Assembly (NCBI GenBank): GCA_030762895.1
Contig: CM061068.1
Location: forward strand, 81,971,840-82,035,839
Direction: 5' to 3'
DNA length: 64,000 nucleotides
Origin: Sophora flavescens
Lineage: Eukaryota > Streptophyta > Magnoliopsida > Fabales > Fabaceae
Shown: positions 58,761 to 64,000 of the stretch, one piece after another
Layout of the letters: every line of letters starts with the position of its first letter
Numbering within the stretch: the first letter of the stretch is position 1
Translations under genes and position numbers: made by a program
The notes under the pieces: generated by a model
What the model was told of the DNA's origin: nothing
What the model saw: only the letters and a program-made list of their open reading frames with translations
The model's database searches: none

Positions 58761-60375
58761 TGAAATAACCAAAGTTAACACAAGAAGGGGGTTGAATTGT
58801 GTTTACCAATTTTTTCGGTTACTTAAAAAGATTTTCGCAGGCACAACAAGCAGAACTAAGATTAGAGAAAATCAGACGAGTGATACGTCTAATATTCAAA
58901 CAGAATATGTAAGCAAACAGAGAATAGCAAAACAGAGTTTGATATTCACAATATTAACTCCCCAAGTTAAAAGCTTGAACAGAATAATACTTAAGCAAAA
59001 TAAAGAGATAAGGGAAGAGGAATATCACTCAAGAGTTTTATACTGGTTCACCCCAAAATCCACAGGGCTACGTCCAGTTTCTTGGCAGCACCAAGTTTCC
59101 ACTATAACTGAGTAAATTACAGTACAAGTATTCTTTGCACACCTAGCCTCTTCAGGCTCAACACTTAAACAAGTATTCTTTACACACCTAGCCTCTTCAG
59201 GCTCAACACACAAGGAATATAAAGGTTTTGTGTAATTAATACAACTTACAAGTCTTTTAGATCACACTCAAGGAGTGGAATAAATATGAAGTGTGAAAGA
59301 CTGCGAATTAATATCAAATGATTGAATGTGTATTCAATGAAAGAATGAAGAAGTTAATGAGGAAAATAAATGCTTCTTCACAGTGTTCTTAATGATATTC
59401 AACTTCTTGTTTTCATCTTCATTGTTTGATCCATTTAAAGGCTTCAATCAAGAGATCCGTTTAGACACAGCTTCAGAAAATGTGTTCTTTTGATTTGAGT
59501 TTCTGAGATACCATTAATGCCAAATAGTCATTCTGTATAAACATTAAATGCTTGGGAATGTTTAGCTTTGACAAGGTTGTCCAAGAGTACATTTTAATCT
59601 GAATCAGCTGTAATATCAGAGTAGGCAGCAGCAGGCTTCTTGTACTTGCAGCAGAGAGCATTCCTCTTTTAGTGCAATAGTCAGTTCACTTTTCAGAAAG
59701 CACTTTTACTTTGTACTAAAACAGCTAAAAGGTTACTGGTGTGGTACGAAGATTGCGTGTTTATTCCTTAAAACATTGAAACAAACGTTCTTTATTCTTT
59801 ATCCTTTGAGTTATTGTCCAGAGGTCTTCGAGATCCTTAAGGAAGGCATTTAATATGAATAAGATGACTTGGACTTCATTTCTGACAAACTGACATTATA
59901 CCAGAGTTGGAAAATTAGACGGGTGAGAAGTAATAAAAAATCAGACGAGTGCTCAAGTAGTCCAAAAACCAGATGGGTGATCATGTAGTCCAAAACTAGA
60001 CGGGTGATCATGTAGTCCAAAACTAGACGGGTGCTAGCTTATTCTAAAAGTTAGACGGGTGATCAACTGAGTCTGTTTCAGACAGATGCTTCTTGTCATG
60101 TCATCAAGTAAACTCAGATCTTGATAGCGCGTTGACTTGGTCTTTGACTAAAAAGTAGACGAGTGGTTTTCAGACAGATCTTATAAATTGAGCTCTACTG
60201 AAAATCATACGAGTCAGAAAGTAGACGAATGCCCTTAAATCTGATTTTCTGCACATTTATCAGATTTGTCAGTAATTTCATAAGGTTCAATATTACCATA
60301 CTTAATCTATTTGGAATCATCAAAACTTAAAGAATTTACACATTGAATGTGTTTCAGACTTATGAGGTCTCAACA
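58761..60375 (-). repeat. Copia 5' LTR
   Basis: 1615 bases, homologous to 48698-50338 with scattered differences. The AGACGGGTG repeat block at about 59920-60070 has six units against seven in the other LTR. Confidence 0.88.
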
Positions 60376-60818
60376 TTAATTTCAAGGGAAGCCATAAGAA
60401 TAATGAAAACATATTAAACCAGTAAGTAAACATAAACCTAATAAACTATCTTTAAAAAAGGAAAGATGTACATGGCCATTACATCAAATCTGTCATATTA
60501 TGACCTAAAATGTACAAATAAATGTCTAAAATAAGTTGTGCAACCCGAGTGTGTCAACTTGGGTTGATTGTGTCATTTGGATTGTTGTCCCATACCGAAG
60601 TCCATTGTCAACTTCACTTAAATTTAGATTTAGACTTGCATTCCCAATTTTACTTGCATTAAAAAACTTGGCTTCCACTCCCAAATTGGCTTCTATGTAG
60701 ACTTGTATTAAAAGTATGCATATCATCACTTGTTGCTATGGATTGTTCCTACATAGTTGGTAGTATAAGTGACATGTATTATAAATATGAAATAGAGTAC
60801 TAAAATTCTAGTTACATG
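60376..60818. other. Flank right of the copia element
   Basis: AT-rich flank continuing 48026-48697. On the minus strand 60729-60526 is an open frame (NLGVEAKFFNASKIGNASLN...) preceded by an AG that could act as a last-exon acceptor of the FAR1-like fragment; weak. Confidence 0.4.
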
Positions 60819-61491
60819 TTAAGAATAAAGTAAGGAGTAAATTACCAAGTTTTCTTGTGACTTTCTCTTTTTCTGTGATAGGTTTCCCTTTATTTTTCTA
60901 GCCAATTTCTCAACCCAAGTTTCAGGCCATTTTTTACCCTTATATGAGCAATCTCGCTTCTTTATGCCTTTTGCCCCACCAACATCAATGGTATTCTCAT
61001 TGTTATCAATTTTCTCATTTTCAATTGATATGGATACATGAGACATTCCAATTGATTCTCCATCCAAATACTTTTTAGCCAACTTATCTTCAATTATTTT
61101 GTTGGACTCTTCATAAACTTTGGACAGAAAGGTGTAAGTTTCATATTTAACCATTCGAGGACATAACTCATTGTATCGCATCATGAAATGAGCTTTTACA
61201 TCCAATTCAATGTGTTGTCCTTTCAAATCTCGATTACTTCCCAACCTTGCATCGCTTGTCCATCGCTTTAGTATACAGTGCTGAGGAATTAGCTTAATAT
61301 TCATCACATCCAAAACTTTTAAAGCATGACTGCATAAGATACATGCATCTCAAATTTACGACAATCACAAGCAACCTTTTGATCCTCAAGATTCCCCATT
61401 ACTGTTTGCTCCACACTATTTTCATAATTTTTAACAATATACAACCCTTTTTTCGAATCCTTTACACAAGCACCTTGAAATTCCTCATATT
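60819..61491 (-). pseudogene. FAR1/FRS-like gene fragment (truncated)
   Basis: FAR1-related proteins are plant transcription factors descended from MULE transposases. At 61480-61320 the minus strand reads FQGACVKDSKKGLYIVK and a SWIM-type zinc finger (CDCRKFEMH, then C-S-H after a small indel; ALKVLDVMNIK). 61313-60819 continues with LIPQHCILKRWTSDARLG, KAHFMMRYNELCP and TFLSKVYEES, the usual region after SWIM, and then a basic tail (KKWPETW). The N-terminal FAR1 and MULE domains are absent: the CACTA end cuts the gene at 61492. It is a pseudogene or the 3' half of a gene split by the insertion. A donor-like GTAATT follows at about 60846. Confidence 0.75.
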
Positions 61492-61928
61492 CACTACAAA
61501 AAAAAGGTTATTTAGTAACTGAAAATAGCGACCGAATTTGTTGGTTGCTGTTTGCGACCAAAATGGCGACCGATTGTAGGATCTAAATCAAACACTTATT
61601 AGAGTTGATATTGCGACCAAAATAGCGTAGCTGAGTTATCGGTCTCTATTTTCGGTTGCAAAATAAAGGAAAGTAAAACTCATAAATTTATGACTTTTTA
61701 GCGACCGAAATGGCGACTGAGTTAAATGAAACGGTTAAAATTAAGTTATCTTTTGCGACCGATATTAAATCGGTTGCTAAACGGCGCGTAAAAAATTAAA
61801 ATAGAGCGTGTTAGTGGTCGAATTTTAAATCGGTCGCTACATTTATGAATTCAAATTTCAAATTAACCCGTATAGCGACCGATTTAGCGACCGAATACTT
61901 CGGTCGCTCAAACTAAAATCCCTAAATC

Positions 61929-62210
61929 GTGATTTCCTTCTTCTCTTCCCCCATTTCTCTCTTTTCCTCTCTTCCTCTCTTCACACGCAGCGCCGCAGCA
62001 GCCCCTCACCGGCCACCACCTCCTCTGTTGCCACCACCGCAATGCAACCACCACCACTCTGCACCTCCTCCCTTTCCATTCGCCTCTCCCCATTTGGCCT
62101 CCCTCTTTCCCTTTGCCCCATATCCGCCACCACCCCTCCTCCCTCCTCTGGCCACTGTTTGCGTCGGCAAAGCCACCACCGCAACGCCACCATCAAGGTA
62201 AGTTAAACCC
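61929..62210 (+). other. Leader/first-exon-like CT- and Pro-rich region in the CACTA element
   Basis: Pyrimidine-rich sequence followed by CCAC-rich DNA and a strong donor-like CAAG|GTAAGT at 62195-62200. Frames across it give low-complexity Pro/His/Ser peptides on the plus strand. It looks like a 5'UTR exon, from the element's own gene or from a captured host gene. Coding capacity is doubtful. Confidence 0.4.
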
Positions 62211-63810
62211 CCCTTCTTCCTCTCCCCCCCTCTCTCTCCCCATCGTGCACAACCCCCTCCCCATCTCCCTGTTTTTCTCCTCTTCTCTGACTTCTCTAGT
62301 TTGTGTTTTCAGCTCTCCCCCACTCTTTGCATTGGTGACTGATTTTGGCTCCATTTCTCTTGAAAGAGTAAGCTTCCATTTCTCTTTATTTGCTAAACCC
62401 TAAACCCTAAATTCTCTATTGCTTCCACTGCCCTGCTATCATATTCTGTTATGTCAAATTATTCAATTGTTGTTGTGTGGATTTTGATCAGTGCATTCAT
62501 GCTTGCAACAACTTGTTTATATGTTGTGTCAGTATATATCAGTTAGGCGTATTGTATATAAACATAAGTCAGTGTCAATGTGAATTTGGGATGTTTGTAC
62601 ATTTGAAAAATTGAGTTTTATACTTGAGGATTTAATTAGAAATGAGACTGAAGTAATTGATTTATGTTTTTAAATATTGTAATGTTAAAACAGTGTTCAA
62701 AAGAGTTAATGTGATTTTGATTGTGTCATTCGTATTGATCTAAGCGAATATGAGAAGGGATTAATTTTTAAGGCTACTGTGGTAAGAGTAAAGGAGTTGA
62801 AAAACTCAAACCGATTTTTGGCAAAACACATAAATAACAATTTTTTTGCTTCTATCCATAAGTGAGTTTAGGACTCAAAATGGGTTTACAGTCATGTTTG
62901 AACATATAAAAAAAGTTCATCAGTTCATTGATGTTTACAATAACTTACTTTGTCCGGAAATTTGGTGCAATCCATTTTACTGAGTACTGAGATGAGAAGC
63001 TAAGAATACGCCAAAAAGATAGATAGATTTATATATTTTGAGTAGCTTCAGCTTCTTCAAACTTCATGAACTGATGTTAAAGGTCAGTAGTAATTCAAAT
63101 TTTTGGTGCACATATTATGTTTTTATATATATTATTGCTATTATTATTTTCAATGTGCTCTTCCTTGTCTCTTTGGTTAGAGACTTAGGTAGGAGGATCA
63201 GTTAACCATGTGTGTCTTTGGTTGTTGTAAGTTGAGTATGCTTACTGCTTGGTGCTTTGGATTATGTGCTTTAGTTAGGTATATCTTTTATTTACGATTT
63301 TTCCCCATGTTTGTTAACAGAGGCGCATGATGGTTTAATGTTAAGTGAGTGACTTAAGGTCATAATGATTTATTAATTAAAGCATAGACAAAAAAACATT
63401 AGATTGGGCAACTATTCCTATGGAGGGGGATAGATGGGTATAGAGGTGTACTTTGGAAAAAGTTAAACTAACACGGTGAGGTGATATTTCTATATGTTAC
63501 GTTTATTTTGGGAAGTAAGGGATTACTTAAGAAAAAAAGGAATCACTTGATTCTGATAGATAACACTCGTACCAAGTTGCAAGTTGTTCTAAATTTGTAA
63601 ACGTATATTATTGATTCTATTTTATATTAATTTATGTGTTTCTAGTCTTATAAATAGTTGTACTGGATTTTGTATATATAGAATAGTGATTTGATTTGAA
63701 AGGACTAATTTCATTTATGCACGATAGGTCCTTGTTGTCATATTCTTCTACTCTCTGTTGGCTCCGGCTCCTCCCCTTATTCTTACTCGGTTGTGTTTTC
63801 TCTCTCAGGT
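62211..63810 (+). other. AT-rich intron-like stretch
   Basis: No ORF, RNA or repeat supported. It ends with a pyrimidine-rich stretch, TCTCTCTCAG, followed directly by GTAAGTT at 63811. That is either an acceptor adjoining a donor or a short exon (63728-63810) after an acceptor-like GATAG. Confidence 0.35.
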
Positions 63811-63854
63811 AAGTTCTCCGAACACTCAGTGTAATGTATTATGTGAATTATCAT

Positions 63855-63994
63855 GTTGTTTGGTAGTGGAGAGCTGAGCTCAATAGGATGTGATCTTGTT
63901 TGATTGTATGCTGATAATTTAATGTTTATGCATGTGTTTGTCAATATGTGTTGTTTGTTAGTGGAGAGCGGAGCTCAATAGGATGTGATCCTGT
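63855..63994 (+). repeat. Direct repeat at the window edge
   Basis: A unit of about 45 bases beginning GTTGTTTG(G/T)TAGTGGAGAG and ending AATAGGATGTGATC occurs at 63855-63899 and 63950-63994, about 95 bases apart, with three differences. More copies may lie beyond the window. Confidence 0.8.
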
Positions 63995-64000
63995 CCGAAA

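Larger units (their letters stand above)
48698..60375 (-). mobile_element. SIRE/Maximus-type Ty1-copia element with env-like ORF
   Basis: 11.7-kb minus-strand element. LTRs 48698-50338 and 58761-60375 (TGTT...TTTCA). The target duplication is imperfect (TTAAC left, TTAAT right). Order on the element strand: 5' LTR, PBS, Gag with zinc knuckles, protease, integrase, RT, RNase H, env-like ORF, PPT, 3' LTR. Integrase before RT is the Ty1-copia order. The size, two CCHC knuckles and the ORF after pol fit the SIRE/Maximus lineage. Every gene has stops or frame changes, and a Cassandra-like LTR splits RT. Not autonomous. Confidence 0.9.
61492..64000 (+). mobile_element. CACTA transposon, left end (runs off window)
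   Basis: Begins CACTACAAAAAAAAGG, the CACTA-superfamily terminus. Bases 61525-61910 are packed with short subterminal repeats of the forms GCGACCGAA, GCGACCAAAATGGCGACCGA and, inverted, TCGGTCGC. Such arrays bind the transposase in CACTA elements. The other end and its 3-bp duplication are outside the window. No transposase motif is seen in the visible part. Confidence 0.82.

Overview
The window is repeat-dominated plant nuclear DNA, almost entirely a nest of LTR retrotransposons. The families seen (Ogre/Tat Ty3-gypsy with an extra upstream ORF and G-patch, Athila-like elements, a SIRE/Maximus-type Ty1-copia, a Cassandra-like LTR carrying 5S rRNA homology, a CACTA terminus and a FAR1-like fragment) indicate a large-genome eudicot. 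A legume would fit, but the species cannot be fixed from the sequence. No intact host gene was found.

Layout, bases 1-48025: the oldest layer is Ogre-2, a minus-strand Ogre/Tat copy whose 3' LTR lies mostly left of the window (1-14) and whose 5' LTR ends at 48025. It lost ORF1 and the RT domain by deletion. Into it went four elements: (i) Ogre-1, a minus-strand element of 24 kb (260-24237, TSD AAGAG), which itself contains the plus-strand non-autonomous element A (3244-8479); (ii) a truncated Athila-like element (25553-about 29690) with a protease domain, fused by deletion to the Ogre-2 integrase; (iii) a 5.4-kb LTR-like insertion (36123-41543, TSD ACGTA), itself carrying a 1.63-kb solo LTR (39197-40826, TSD GCGTG); (iv) non-autonomous element C (42163-47024, TSD CCCAG) with one intact 401-codon ORF that is neither a recognisable Gag nor Pol.

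Layout, 48026-64000: a short anonymous flank is followed by an 11.7-kb minus-strand SIRE/Maximus-like copia element (48698-60375) with gag-pol and a downstream env-like ORF, all broken by point mutations. Its RT is split by a Cassandra-like solo LTR (54747-55154, TSD GTTTG). To the right lie a FAR1-related fragment (about 60819-61491), cut by the left end of a CACTA transposon at 61492, and a leader/intron-like region inside the CACTA element that runs off the window.

How the parts relate: Ogre-1 and Ogre-2 share the order 5' LTR, PBS, gag, protease, G-patch, RNase H, integrase, tandem-repeat 3'UTR, PPT, 3' LTR. Elements A and C share a tRNA-Asp-type PBS, a PPT and a conserved 3' non-coding module with the Athila-like fragment, and so look like passengers that depend on Athila-type machinery. 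The best candidates for something undescribed are the accessory ORF of element C and the palindromic GC-rich modules (TCGCGAGGCGA and ATCACGGCCGTGAT types) that recur in the LTRs of several otherwise different families.
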